This document shows, in pieces, positions 8,483 through 17,586 of a stretch of 64,000 nucleotides of DNA; position 1 is the stretch's first letter, and each line of letters begins with the position of its first letter. The DNA is taken from positions 1-64,000 of the forward strand of contig NZ_BOVL01000002.1 of NCBI RefSeq assembly GCF_019972155.1, in the 5' to 3' direction. The notes beneath the pieces were generated by a model that was not told the DNA's origin, did no database searches, and was given only the letters and a program-made list of their open reading frames with translations. This DNA comes from Bradyrhizobium sp. RD5-C2. GTDB taxonomy: Bacteria; Pseudomonadota; Alphaproteobacteria; Rhizobiales; Xanthobacteraceae. The position numbers were made by a program, and so were the translations under genes.

Positions 8483-11146
8483 TCAGGACGCGATCGCCTG
8501 CTGCGGCCGCGCGGTGGCGCCGATCAGCTTGCCGATCTCGGGCTTGCAGCCGCCGCAATTGGTGCCGGCCTTGAGGCAGCGGCCGATCGCCTCGACACTG
8601 TCGGCGCCCTTCCTGATCTCTGCGGTGATCTGGTGCCGTCCGACGCTGAAGCAGGAGCAGACGATCGGCCCGACATCCTCGCCCGCGCCGAACGGCCGCC
8701 CGGCCAGCAGCGCCATCCGCGCATTGGCCGACAATTGCTGCTCGGCGAACAACCCGGCCAGCCACGCCCGCGATGGCAGCACGTGATCGGGCGCGATGAA
8801 CACGCAGCCCTCGAGCCGGCCCTCGCGCACCGCAGCATAGCGGAAGCGGCCGGCGGCCGGATCGCGATAGGCGATCCATTCGATCTCGACGCCTTCGAGG
8901 CCGAGCTGCGCCCGCGCCCAATCGCGCCAGCTCTCCGGGCGGACGTCGAGCGCGAGCTCCAGCCGCGTGCAATCGCCGGCCTTGCCGTAAACCCAGTAGC
9001 CGCTTGCCGGACGCTTGATCGCATCGCGGCTCAAGATGAAGGCGTGCCATTTCGGCGCGTAAGGATCGGCCTTGACCGGCGTGTGCTTGGACTCCGGCTG
9101 GCCGGACAGCGGATCGACCACCGGATTGACCAGCGCGTTGACGCGGCCCTCGCCAGCGAATTCCTCGTTCCAGTGCATCGGCACGAACACGCAGCCACGG
9201 CGCTGGTCGGCGCTGACCACGACGCGCGCAATCATCTCGCCCCAGCTGCTGGTCAGCCGCACCAGTCCTTCGTTTTGCAGCCCGGCCTGCCGCGCATCCT
9301 CAGGGTGAAACTCGGCATAGGGCTCGAAGATATGCGACAGCAGCCGTCCGGTTTTCCCGGTCCGGGTCATGGTGTGCCACTGATCTCTGATACGACCGGT
9401 GTTGAGCACCAGCGGAAAGTCGCGGCTGGTCGCATGCTGCGCCGCGCGCGGCGCGACCGGCACGAAGCGCGCCTTGCGGTCGGGCGTGAAAAACTTCTGG
9501 CTCTCGAACATCCGCGGCGTGCCGGCCGGATGGTCCGATGTCACCGGCCACTGCACCGGCGCCAGCGCGTCATAGGCGCGATCATCGAGCGCAGCCAGCG
9601 CCGAGATATCGAAATCGCGCTGGCCTTGATTCTCGAAGCCCGACAATTCGGCGTGCTCGCGGAACACCTCCGCGACCGAGGCGTAGTCGAAGCCGGAATA
9701 TCCCATACGACTGGCGACGTCGCGGATGATGCGCCAGTCGGCGCGCGCCTCGCCTGGTGCTGCGAGGAACGGCCGCTGCCGCGAGATCCGGCGCTCCGAA
9801 TTGGTGACGGTGCCGTCCTTCTCGCCCCACGCCAGCGCCGGCAGCAGCACATCGGCATGCCGCGTGGTGTCAGTGTCGCGCATGCAATCCGTCACCACGA
9901 CGAGCTCACACGCGTCGAGCGCCGCACGCGCGCGATCGGCATCGGGCAGGCTCACCACCGGATTGGTCGAGATGATCCACACCGCCTTGATGCGTCCGTC
10001 GGCGACGGCGTCGAACATGTCGACCGCTTTCAGCCCGCCCTTCTCCGCAATGACAGGCGCGCGCCAGAAGCGCTGCACCAGCTCGCGATGCGCGGGATTC
10101 TCGATTTCCATGTGCGCGGCAAGCTGGTTGGCGAGCCCGCCGACCTCGCGGCCGCCCATCGCGTTGGGCTGGCCGGTGAGCGAGAACGGACCCATGCCGG
10201 GACGGCCGATGCGCCCGGTCAACAGATGGCAATTGATGATGGCGTTGACTTTGTCGACGCCGCTCGACGACTGGTTGATGCCCTGCGAATACAGCGTGAC
10301 GACGCGCTCGGTCTTCGTGAACCAGTCGAAGAACAGTCCGACCGCGCCTTCGCTCAGCCCACACGTCGCGGCGGTCTGCGCCAGGGTCTGGCCTGCCACC
10401 TGCTTGAGGGCGTCGACGATCCCCGTCGTGCAATTGCCGACAAAGCCGCGATCGACCGCGCTGCTGCCGGCGAGGAATGCGAACAGCCCGTTGAACAGCA
10501 CGCTGTCGCTACCCGAGCGCAGCGGCAGATGCAGATCGGCGCCCTCGCAGGTCGCGGTGCGGCGCGGATCGATCACCACGATCTTGCACGCCGGGTTCTT
10601 CTCCTTAGCCGCCAGCATGCGCTGGTGCAGGATCGGATGGCACCAGGCGGCGTTGGAGCCGACCAGCACCAGCAGGTCGGCCTGCTCGAGGTCCTCGTAG
10701 CAGCCCGGCACGGTGTCGCTGCCGAAGGCGCGCTTGTGCCCCGCGACGCTGGAGGCCATGCACAGCCGCGAATTGGTGTCGATATTGGCGGTGCCGACAA
10801 AGCCCTTGGCGAGCTTATTGATGACGTAATAGTCCTCGGTCAGCAGCTGGCCGGAGACATAGAACGCGACCGCATCGGGCCCGTGCTCGCGAATGACCTT
10901 GTTAAAGCCATCGGCGACGCGATCGAGCGCGTCGTCCCACGCCGTGGGCACGCCGTCGACGACAGGCTCGAGCAAACGCCCATCGAGATCGATGGTCTCG
11001 GCGAGCGCCGAGCCCTTGCTGCAGAGCCGGCCGAAATTGGCCGGATGCTGCTTGTCTCCCTCAACCTGGACCGCGCCCGCCGCGTCCTTCGACGCGATGA
11101 CGCCACAACCGACACCGCAATAGGGACACGTGGTCTTGACGGGCAT
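8483..11146 (-). CDS. nasA: Assimilatory nitrate reductase catalytic subunit
   Basis: 887 residues. It reduces nitrate to nitrite in the cytoplasm with a molybdopterin guanine dinucleotide cofactor. The N-terminus binds a [4Fe-4S] cluster through C7, C10, C14 and C42 (CPYCGVGCG then CSKG). The molybdopterin oxidoreductase and dinucleotide-binding domains follow. The last 60 residues form a BFD-like [2Fe-2S] domain with CSC and NCGGCKPE, as in Klebsiella-type NasA. It is the third gene of a leftward nirB-nirD-nasA operon, 21 bp after nirD. A tungsten/formate role is unlikely given the nitrite reductase partners. Confidence 0.95.
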   Translation of the reverse strand: MPVKTTCPYCGVGCGVIASKDAAGAVQVEGDKQHPANFGRLCSKGSALAETIDLDGRLLEPVVDGVPTAWDDALDRVADGFNKVIREHGPDAVAFYVSGQLLTEDYYVINKLAKGFVGTANIDTNSRLCMASSVAGHKRAFGSDTVPGCYEDLEQADLLVLVGSNAAWCHPILHQRMLAAKEKNPACKIVVIDPRRTATCEGADLHLPLRSGSDSVLFNGLFAFLAGSSAVDRGFVGNCTTGIVDALKQVAGQTLAQTAATCGLSEGAVGLFFDWFTKTERVVTLYSQGINQSSSGVDKVNAIINCHLLTGRIGRPGMGPFSLTGQPNAMGGREVGGLANQLAAHMEIENPAHRELVQRFWRAPVIAEKGGLKAVDMFDAVADGRIKAVWIISTNPVVSLPDADRARAALDACELVVVTDCMRDTDTTRHADVLLPALAWGEKDGTVTNSERRISRQRPFLAAPGEARADWRIIRDVASRMGYSGFDYASVAEVFREHAELSGFENQGQRDFDISALAALDDRAYDALAPVQWPVTSDHPAGTPRMFESQKFFTPDRKARFVPVAPRAAQHATSRDFPLVLNTGRIRDQWHTMTRTGKTGRLLSHIFEPYAEFHPEDARQAGLQNEGLVRLTSSWGEMIARVVVSADQRRGCVFVPMHWNEEFAGEGRVNALVNPVVDPLSGQPESKHTPVKADPYAPKWHAFILSRDAIKRPASGYWVYGKAGDCTRLELALDVRPESWRDWARAQLGLEGVEIEWIAYRDPAAGRFRYAAVREGRLEGCVFIAPDHVLPSRAWLAGLFAEQQLSANARMALLAGRPFGAGEDVGPIVCSCFSVGRHQITAEIRKGADSVEAIGRCLKAGTNCGGCKPEIGKLIGATARPQQAIAS

Positions 11147-11167
11147 GGCTGGCCGATCCTTGCCCGC

Positions 11168-11497
11168 TCAGCTCACCGCGGCCGCCTGACGCACCGACAG
11201 CCAGACAACGCCGTTCTCGACCTTGGCCGGATGGGTATGCGTGCAGCCCTCGTCGGGTGCGACCGCCTGGCCACTGGCCAGCTCGATGACGAAATTATGC
11301 AGCGGACAGGTCACGCGCTTGTTGTGCACGATGCCCTGCGACAGCGGCCCGCCCTTGTGCGGGCACCGATCGTCGAGCGCGAACACCTCGTCGCTCTCGG
11401 TCCGGAACACCGCGATGTTGCCGCCCGGCGTGCGCACCACGCGCGAGCCGAGCCGCGGAATGTCGTCGAGCGCGCCGATTTCGATCCAGCTGGTCAT
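11168..11497 (-). CDS. nirD: Nitrite reductase (NADH) small subunit, Rieske type
   Basis: 109 residues. It partners NirB in reducing nitrite to ammonium. A Rieske [2Fe-2S] motif is complete: C45-P-H47 in RCPHKGGPL and C64-x2-H67 in TCPLHN. The ATG at 11497 overlaps the nirB stop as ATGA, so translation is coupled. The length matches NirD, which in enterobacteria has lost the cluster ligands; here they are kept, so the cluster should be functional. Confidence 0.95.
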   Translation of the reverse strand: MTSWIEIGALDDIPRLGSRVVRTPGGNIAVFRTESDEVFALDDRCPHKGGPLSQGIVHNKRVTCPLHNFVIELASGQAVAPDEGCTHTHPAKVENGVVWLSVRQAAAVS

Positions 11498-13953
11498 GCG
11501 AGCTCCAATTCGGCGAGAGGCGCGAACTCGTTGCGGTCGACGCCGCGGCTGGCGCGCTCGGCCCACGGATCGGTCTGCGCGAACTGCTGCGAATGGGCAA
11601 AGCGGGCGAACAGCGCCTTGCGGTTCGCGATGTCGTCGACCACCCGCTTCCTGATCTGCTCCAGACCGACGCGGTCGCACCATTTGTACATGCGCTCGAG
11701 ATACCAGCCCTCCTCGCGGTAGAGCTGAGTCAGCGCCACGATCACCTCGAGCGTCTCGTCCTCGGTCTCGACCTTGGTCAGGAACTCGGTGCCCTTGATG
11801 TGCAAGCCCGCGGCGCCGGCGAAATGGATCTCGTAACCGGAATCGACGCAGACCACGCCGACGTCCTTGCAGGTCGCCTCCGCGCAATTGCGCGGGCAGC
11901 CGGAGACGCCGAGCTTGACCTTGGCCGGCGTCCAAGAGCCCCACATGAACTTCTCGAGCTTGACGCCGAGACCGGTGGAGTCCTGGGTGCCGAAGCGGCA
12001 CCATTCGGAGCCGACGCAGGTCTTCACCGTGCGCAGGCCCTTGGCGTAGGCATGGCCCGACACCATGCCGGCGTCGTTGAGATCGGCCCACACCGCCGGA
12101 AGGTCCTCCTTCTTGACGCCGAGCAGGTCGATGCGCTGACCGCCGGTGACCTTCACCGTCGGGATGTTGAACTTCTCGGCGACATCGGCGATGGCGCGCA
12201 GCTCGCTCGGCGTGGTGACGCCGCCCCACATCCGCGGCACCACCGAATAGGTGCCATCCTTCTGGATGTTGGCGTGGACGCGCTCGTTGATGAAGCGCGA
12301 CTGCTGATCGTCGCGATATTCGCCCGGCCAGGTCGCGAGCAGGTAGTAATTGAGCGCCGGACGGCAGGAATGGCAGCCGTTGAGCGTCTTCCACTCCATG
12401 AAGCGCATGACGGCGGGAATGGTCTTGAGCTGCTGCTCGACGATGACGCGGCGGACGTCGTCGTGGCTGTGATCGGTGCACTTGCACAGCGGCTTGACCT
12501 TCGGCGCCGCCGAATAGTCGCCGCCGAGCGTGAACGCCAGCACCTGCTCGACGAGGCCGGTGCAGGAGCCGCAGGACGATGACGCCTTGGTATGGGCGCG
12601 GACGTCGTCGAGCGTGAACAGCTTCTTCTCGGAGATCGCCTTGACGATCGCGCCCTTGCAGACGCCGTTGCAGCCGCAGATCTCGGTCTCGTCGCTCATC
12701 GCGGCAACCGAGTTCTGGCCGTTGACGCCGCCGTCGCCGAGATTGGCGGCGCCGAACACCAGGCGCTCGCGCATGTGCGAGACGTCAGTGCCGTCGCGCA
12801 AATGCTGGAAGTACCAGGGGCCGTCGATGGTGTCGCCATAGAGCACGGCGCCGACGATCTTCTTGTCCTTCAGGATGATGCGCTTGTAGACGCCGCGATT
12901 GGCGTCCTGCAGCACGATCTCCTCCTTGTCCGGGCCCGGCGCGAAGTCGCCGGCCGAGAACAGGTCGATGCCGGTGACCTTCAGCTTGGTCGAGGTGACC
13001 GAGCCGTCATAGGTGGCAAAGCCCTTCATCGCGAGATGGTTGGCGCAGACCTTGGCCTGGTCGAACAGCGGCGCGACCAGACCGTAGGTCTGGCGGCGAT
13101 GCTGCACGCATTCGCCGACCGCATAGATGCGGCCGTCATAGGTCTGCATGGTGTCGGAGACGACGATGCCGCGTTCGCAGTAGAGCCCCGCCTTCTTGGC
13201 GAGCTCGAAGTTCGGACGGATGCCGACCGCCATCACCACGAGATCGGCCGCCAGCTCGGTGCCGTCTCCGAAGCGCACGCCGGTGACGCGGTCCTCGCCC
13301 AGGATCGCCTGGGTCTGCGCCGGCATCTTGAACACCATGCCGCGCTCTTCCAGCGACTTGCGCAAGAGACCGCCGGCCACGGGATCGAGCTGGCGCTCCA
13401 TCAAGGTGTCGAGCAGATGCACGACCGTGACGTTCATGCCGCGCTTCATCAGCCCGTTGGCGGCTTCGAGGCCCAACAGGCCGCCGCCGATTACGACCGC
13501 GTTGCGATAGTCGGTCGAGGCCTTGATCATGCGGTCGACGTCATAGATGTCTCGGAAGCCGATCACGCCCGGCAGGTCCTTGCCCGGCAGCGGCAGCATG
13601 ATCGGATTTGAGCCGGTCGCGATCAGCAGGCGGTCATAGGGCACGCGCTCGCCTGCCTCGGTGACGACTTCACAGGTGCGGCGATCGATCATGCTGATCG
13701 TCTCGCCCTTGCGCAGCGTGATGTTGTTGTCTTCGTACCAGTCGACGGTGTTGAGCATGATGTCGTCGACGGTCTTCTCGCCGGCGAGCACCGGCGACAG
13801 CAGGATGCGGTTGTAATTGCCGTACGGCTCGGAACCGAACACCGTGATGTCGTAGAGATCTGGGGCGCGCTCGAGCAGCGCCTCGACCGTGCGGATGCCG
13901 GCCATCCCGTTGCCGATCACCACGAGCTTCTGCTTGGTCACTTTGTCGAGCAT
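11494..13953 (-). CDS. nirB: Nitrite reductase (NADH) large subunit
   Basis: 819 residues. It is the assimilatory siroheme nitrite reductase. In order: an N-terminal FAD site (VVIGNGMAGIRTVEALL), a central NADH-binding Rossmann region (AVVIGGGLLGLEAANGL), a BFD-like [2Fe-2S] domain (CGCNGVCKG then SSCGSCTGLV), and the siroheme/[4Fe-4S] ligands CVGSEWC and GCPRNC in the C-terminal third. It is the first gene of the leftward nir-nas operon; the start has AAGG about ten bases upstream. A weak sigma-54-like site lies 146 bp upstream. Confidence 0.96.
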   Translation of the reverse strand: MLDKVTKQKLVVIGNGMAGIRTVEALLERAPDLYDITVFGSEPYGNYNRILLSPVLAGEKTVDDIMLNTVDWYEDNNITLRKGETISMIDRRTCEVVTEAGERVPYDRLLIATGSNPIMLPLPGKDLPGVIGFRDIYDVDRMIKASTDYRNAVVIGGGLLGLEAANGLMKRGMNVTVVHLLDTLMERQLDPVAGGLLRKSLEERGMVFKMPAQTQAILGEDRVTGVRFGDGTELAADLVVMAVGIRPNFELAKKAGLYCERGIVVSDTMQTYDGRIYAVGECVQHRRQTYGLVAPLFDQAKVCANHLAMKGFATYDGSVTSTKLKVTGIDLFSAGDFAPGPDKEEIVLQDANRGVYKRIILKDKKIVGAVLYGDTIDGPWYFQHLRDGTDVSHMRERLVFGAANLGDGGVNGQNSVAAMSDETEICGCNGVCKGAIVKAISEKKLFTLDDVRAHTKASSSCGSCTGLVEQVLAFTLGGDYSAAPKVKPLCKCTDHSHDDVRRVIVEQQLKTIPAVMRFMEWKTLNGCHSCRPALNYYLLATWPGEYRDDQQSRFINERVHANIQKDGTYSVVPRMWGGVTTPSELRAIADVAEKFNIPTVKVTGGQRIDLLGVKKEDLPAVWADLNDAGMVSGHAYAKGLRTVKTCVGSEWCRFGTQDSTGLGVKLEKFMWGSWTPAKVKLGVSGCPRNCAEATCKDVGVVCVDSGYEIHFAGAAGLHIKGTEFLTKVETEDETLEVIVALTQLYREEGWYLERMYKWCDRVGLEQIRKRVVDDIANRKALFARFAHSQQFAQTDPWAERASRGVDRNEFAPLAELELA

Positions 13954-14098
13954 GGTCTGCCTTTCAATTCCGACGGCGCTATCCAGCGACGCGGCGTGCG
14001 TCGTTGATAGGCACCGATAAAGGTTTGGAGTTGTAGGAAGCCCAGCCGCGGGCGCAGACCGTCTTCGATGACGACCGATGTTCCGTTACTGACTGATA

Positions 14099-14114
14099 TT
14101 CAAGACGCGTGCCA
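14099..14114 (-). promoter_or_regulatory. Weak sigma-54 -24/-12 candidate for nirB
   Basis: On the minus strand the site reads TGGCACG-N4-TTGAA, 146 bp upstream of the nirB start. The -24 GG is perfect; the -12 dinucleotide is GA instead of the usual GC, so the site is weaker than the one for narK. It fits nitrogen control of the nir-nas operon. Confidence 0.4.
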
Positions 14115-14228
14115 ACTCGGCCCGAGCGAATATGGCAGCAAAATCAACGGCTTTTCTGCGACCTCGCATGTGCCTGATGCCGCGGCGCGCGTCCGGCTGG
14201 CCGATTTTTTAGCCACGCCGATGATCTC

Positions 14229-14241
14229 TTGTGCATCACAA
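14229..14241. promoter_or_regulatory. 13-bp palindrome, possible regulator site
   Basis: TTGTG-CAT-CACAA is perfectly symmetric and lies 115-127 bp upstream of the weaker, nirB-facing sigma-54 candidate, within enhancer range of both promoters. It does not match the GCAC-N-GTGC consensus of NtrC. The binding protein is unknown. Confidence 0.3.
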
Positions 14242-14443
14242 CATCAGCGGCCGCGGCCGCAATCGTGAACCCGCCATTGATACGTCATCGCGCGCTCGTG
14301 ACGCATCGCACAAGAAAGCATCAGCATGCGCGTTTGCGCGGCGGCGCTTGCTGCAAGCCACGCCAATTCCGAGCGCCGAACTTGGTTCGCGATCTCGCGG
14401 CAACGTCTTGCGACTGCAAGGCAAAGCGACGCGATCGATTCGA

Positions 14444-14459
14444 TGGCACGCAACTTGCT
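14444..14459 (+). promoter_or_regulatory. Sigma-54 (RpoN) promoter for narK
   Basis: TGGCACG-CAAC-TTGCT matches the sigma-54 consensus TGGCACG-N4-TTGCW at every defined position, with GG at 14445-14446 and GC at 14457-14458. Transcription should start near 14470, leaving a leader of about 120 bases before the narK ATG. This points to NtrC-type nitrogen control. Confidence 0.75.
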
Positions 14460-14590
14460 GACCTGAACTCTTGACGGAGTGCGTCTCAACGGCGAGCGCG
14501 CTCACGCATTCACCCACATTCGATTTATCTGCGCCCGAGAGCGTCGCACGTCAGCGGCCATCTCCGCCGCATCACCGCGAGACGCTTGCA

Positions 14591-15850
14591 ATGAAGCTAG
14601 CTGAGTTCAAGAAGGCAGGTCACTGGCCGACCCTGCTCGCCGCGTTCCTGTACTTCGACATCAGTTTCATGGCGTGGGTCGCGCTCGGCCCGCTGATCGT
14701 CTACATCGCGCGCGACATGAATCTGGCGGTGAACGAGAAGTTCACCCTGGTCGCCATTCCCGTGCTGGCCGGCGCGCTGTTGCGCGTGCCGATGGGCATT
14801 CTCGCCGACATCATCGGCGCCAAGCGCACCGGCATCATCGCCCAGCTCGTCGTGATCGCCGCGACCGCATCGGTCTGGCATTTCGGGCTGACCAGCAAGC
14901 TCGCAATCGAGCTGTTTGGGCTTGCGCTCGGCGTCGGCGGCGCCTCGTTCGCGGTCGCCCTGCCCCAGGCCAGCCGCTGGTATCCGCCGCAATATCAGGG
15001 CGTGGTCATGGGAATCGCCGGCGCCGGCAATATGGGCGTGGTGCTCGACACGCTGCTCGCGCCGACCATCGCCGAACATTGGGGCTGGCAGGCCGTGTTC
15101 GGCTGCCTTTTGATTCCGATGCTGATGGTGCTCGCCTATTACGCATTCGCGGCCAAGGACGCGCCGGGCGAGCGCAAGAAGATTTCGCTGAAGGCCTACG
15201 GCGCGCTGCTGAAGGATTCCGACAGCCGCTGGTTCATGTTCTTCTACTTCATCACCTTCGGCGGCTTCGTCGGCCTCGCCAATGCGCTGCCGCTCTATTT
15301 CACCGTGCAGTATCACGTCTCGGGCGTCGCGGCCGGCATGCTGGTCGCGCTGATCGTCGCGTTCGGCTCCGGCTTCCGCCCCGTCGGCGGCATGATCGCC
15401 GACCGCATTGGCGGCATTCGTTCACTGTCGATCCTGTTCGGCGTGGTCGTGGCTGCCTATCTCGTGATCGCCTTCATGCCGGAGGGCCCGACTGCGCCGA
15501 CCGCGGGCGGCTGGGCTTTGACCGAGCTGCCGCGCATCGCCTGGATCTCGGTGCTGCTGTTCTCGATCGGCGTGCTGGCGCTCGGCATGGGCAATGGCGC
15601 GGTGTTCCAGCTGATCCCGCTGCGCTTCCGCCACGAGATCGGCCTGATGACCGGGCTCGTCGGCTGCGCCGGCGGCGTCGGCGGCTTCTTCCTCGCCCAG
15701 ACCCTTGGCTTGGCCAAGGGCATGACCGGCGGTTTCGGCGCCGGCTTCCTGTTCTTCGGTGTGCTGGCGTTGCTTGGCTTCATCGGACTTGCGATGGTCA
15801 AGGTCCGCTGGCGCACCACCTGGGGCGCGGTGTCGGGAGCGCGCGTCTAA
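14591..15850 (+). CDS. narK: Nitrate/nitrite transporter, MFS NarK family
   Basis: 419 residues with about twelve hydrophobic segments. The two NarK nitrate-signature regions are visible: MGIAGAGNMGVVLDT in the first half and LGMGNGAVFQLIPLRF in the second. It moves nitrate (and possibly nitrite) across the inner membrane to supply NasA. The ATG at 14591 is the natural N-terminus (KLAEFKKAGHWPTLLAAF); the open frame extends upstream only through a TTG and contains non-protein-like residues. The ribosome binding site is weak. It leads a two-gene rightward operon with the kinase/phosphatase fusion 30 bp downstream. Confidence 0.95.
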   Translation: MKLAEFKKAGHWPTLLAAFLYFDISFMAWVALGPLIVYIARDMNLAVNEKFTLVAIPVLAGALLRVPMGILADIIGAKRTGIIAQLVVIAATASVWHFGLTSKLAIELFGLALGVGGASFAVALPQASRWYPPQYQGVVMGIAGAGNMGVVLDTLLAPTIAEHWGWQAVFGCLLIPMLMVLAYYAFAAKDAPGERKKISLKAYGALLKDSDSRWFMFFYFITFGGFVGLANALPLYFTVQYHVSGVAAGMLVALIVAFGSGFRPVGGMIADRIGGIRSLSILFGVVVAAYLVIAFMPEGPTAPTAGGWALTELPRIAWISVLLFSIGVLALGMGNGAVFQLIPLRFRHEIGLMTGLVGCAGGVGGFFLAQTLGLAKGMTGGFGAGFLFFGVLALLGFIGLAMVKVRWRTTWGAVSGARV

Positions 15851-15880
15851 CGGCCCGCTCCGAAAAGGACGGGTTCGGAC

Positions 15881-17584
15881 GTGGCGAACGGCGCGCAACA
15901 CGATCTGGGCGTACGCGTCGGTTTCGCCAGCGAGACCGGCAAGCGCGCAGCCAATGAGGACTATGTCGCGGCCTGCCTCGGCCAGCCGGGCGCGCTGCAT
16001 CGCGACGTCGTGGCCGCGGTCGCCGACGGCGTCGGCGGCCACAAGGGCGGACGTGAGGCGGCGGAGGTCGCGGTCCGCAGCTTCATCGATGCCTATTATT
16101 CGCTGCCCGAGACGCTCGGCGTTCGCCGCCGCGCCGCGCGGGCGCTGGAAGCTGCCAACAGCTGGATCTACGGCCAGGGCCGCGTCGACGCCGCGCGCAG
16201 CGGCATGGCCTGCGCGTTCTCCTCGATCATCCTGTCGCGGCGGCAATGCCATGTGATCCATATCGGCGACACCCGCGCCTACCGCCTGAGCGATGGACGG
16301 CTGGAGCGGCTGACGCAGGACCACATCGCCGGTCGCGGCGACCTCGCCCATATGCTGAGCCGCGCCATCGGCTTCGAGGAGTTCGCCCGCTTCGATTACA
16401 CCTCGGTCGGGCTGCGGCAGCATGACCGTCTCGTGATCTGCAGCGACGGGGTTCACGGCGCGCTCTCCGATTCCCGCCTGCAGCAGCTGCTGGAGGAACG
16501 CACGCCGCCCGACGAGTCGGCGCGCAGCATCGTCGATGCCGCGCTCGCGGCCGGCAGCAGCGACAACACGACCGCGCTGGTGCTCGACGTCGTCGACCTG
16601 CCGCCGGCGGATCGCGACGACCTCACTGATGCGATCGCGACCTTGCCGATTTTGGACTTGCCGGAAAGCGGCGACACGATCGACGATTTCGCGCTCCACG
16701 ACGTGCTGTCCGACGGGCGCTACAGCCGCCTGTTCAAGGCGACCGACAAGCGTGCCGGACGCGAAGTGGTGCTGAAGTTTCCGCATCCGCGGGTCGCCAG
16801 CGAAGGCTCCTACCGCCTCGCCTTCGTGCGTGAGGCCTGGGTCGCCGCGCGCGTGCGCAGCCTGTGGATCGGCGAGATCATCGAGGTGCCCGCGGAGCGG
16901 CAGACCAGGCTCTATTCGGCGATGCCGCTCTACGAGGGCGAAACGCTGGAGCAGCGGCTCAACCATGCGCCGCGGCTGTCGCTCACCGAAGGCATCGCGA
17001 TCGCAACCAAGCTGGTGCGCGCGGTCACTGCGCTGCACCGCGCCGGCATCATCCATCGCGACATCAAGCCCGACAACGTGATCCTGCTGAAAGATGGCGG
17101 ATTGCGCCTGGTCGATCTCGGCGTCGCGCGCGTGCCGCTGCTGGAGGATTTTCCCGCCGAGGATATTCCGGGCACCGCGAGCTACATGGCGCCCGAGCTG
17201 TTCGGCGGCAAGGCCGGCGACGAGGCCTCCGACCTGTTCGCGCTCGGCGTCACCGTCTACCGCATGTTCACCGCGAACTATCCGTTCGGCGAGATCGAGC
17301 CGTTCTCGCGGCCACGGTTCGGCAAGCCGGCGCCGCTGTCACGCTACCGGCCGGACCTGCCGGCCTGGCTCGATGCGGTGATCGGCAAGGCGCTCAGCGT
17401 CGAACCCGCGCAACGCTTCGGCGACGCCATCGAGTTCGCGCACGAGCTGGAAAACGGCGCGACCTGGGCCGGCCCCGCCGTCACGACCCGCAAATCGCTG
17501 CACGACCGCGATCCCGTGACCTTCTGGAAGGTGCTGTGCGCCATCCTGGCCCTGATCATCGTCGTGCTGCTGGCGCGGCACTAG
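15881..17584 (+). CDS. Bifunctional PP2C phosphatase / Ser-Thr protein kinase with C-terminal membrane anchor
   Basis: 567 residues from a GTG start. Residues 1 to about 245 are a PP2C phosphatase: RAANEDY, VADGVGGHKGG, HIGDTRAYRL and GSSDNTTALV carry the metal-binding Asp residues. Residues about 265-530 are a Hanks-type kinase: VVLKF (Lys near 295), HRDIKPDN (near 391), DLG in place of DFG (near 411), APELFGG (near 436). A last hydrophobic helix (about 546-566) anchors it so that both domains face the cytoplasm. It follows narK by 30 bp, and such fusions accompany nitrate assimilation genes in other proteobacteria, so NarK or a Nas regulator may be the target. Confidence 0.93.
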   Translation: MANGAQHDLGVRVGFASETGKRAANEDYVAACLGQPGALHRDVVAAVADGVGGHKGGREAAEVAVRSFIDAYYSLPETLGVRRRAARALEAANSWIYGQGRVDAARSGMACAFSSIILSRRQCHVIHIGDTRAYRLSDGRLERLTQDHIAGRGDLAHMLSRAIGFEEFARFDYTSVGLRQHDRLVICSDGVHGALSDSRLQQLLEERTPPDESARSIVDAALAAGSSDNTTALVLDVVDLPPADRDDLTDAIATLPILDLPESGDTIDDFALHDVLSDGRYSRLFKATDKRAGREVVLKFPHPRVASEGSYRLAFVREAWVAARVRSLWIGEIIEVPAERQTRLYSAMPLYEGETLEQRLNHAPRLSLTEGIAIATKLVRAVTALHRAGIIHRDIKPDNVILLKDGGLRLVDLGVARVPLLEDFPAEDIPGTASYMAPELFGGKAGDEASDLFALGVTVYRMFTANYPFGEIEPFSRPRFGKPAPLSRYRPDLPAWLDAVIGKALSVEPAQRFGDAIEFAHELENGATWAGPAVTTRKSLHDRDPVTFWKVLCAILALIIVVLLARH

Positions 17585-17586
17585 CG

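Larger units (their letters stand above)
13954..14590. other. 637-bp divergent control region between nirB and narK
   Basis: No gene is evident. The region holds a consensus-matching sigma-54 site facing narK, a weaker one facing nirB, a TTGTG-CAT-CACAA palindrome, a GC-only palindrome at 14248-14261, a GCTTG-CTG-CAAGC palindrome at 14346-14358, and a 6-bp-stem hairpin (arms 13987-13992 and 13998-14003) in the presumed nirB leader. No transcription terminator with a T-tract is visible. Confidence 0.6.

Noticed and set aside
7991..11722. A 1243-codon open frame on the plus strand
   Set aside because: It is antisense to nasA and neighbours; the minus strand has clear enzyme motifs, and this frame is Arg/Gln/His-rich low-identity sequence that arises from GC-rich codon use.
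14040..14053. A GCCC-hexaloop-GGGC hairpin in the nirB leader as a NasT/ANTAR antitermination element
   Set aside because: ANTAR targets need paired hairpins with A at loop position 1 and G at position 4. Here position 1 is G on the transcript, the stem is only 4 bp, and no second hexaloop or terminator with a T-tract follows.
14068..14461. Short open frames in the nirB-narK intergenic region
   Set aside because: They are Arg/Ala/Cys-rich, overlap each other on both strands, lack ribosome binding sites and cover promoter elements.
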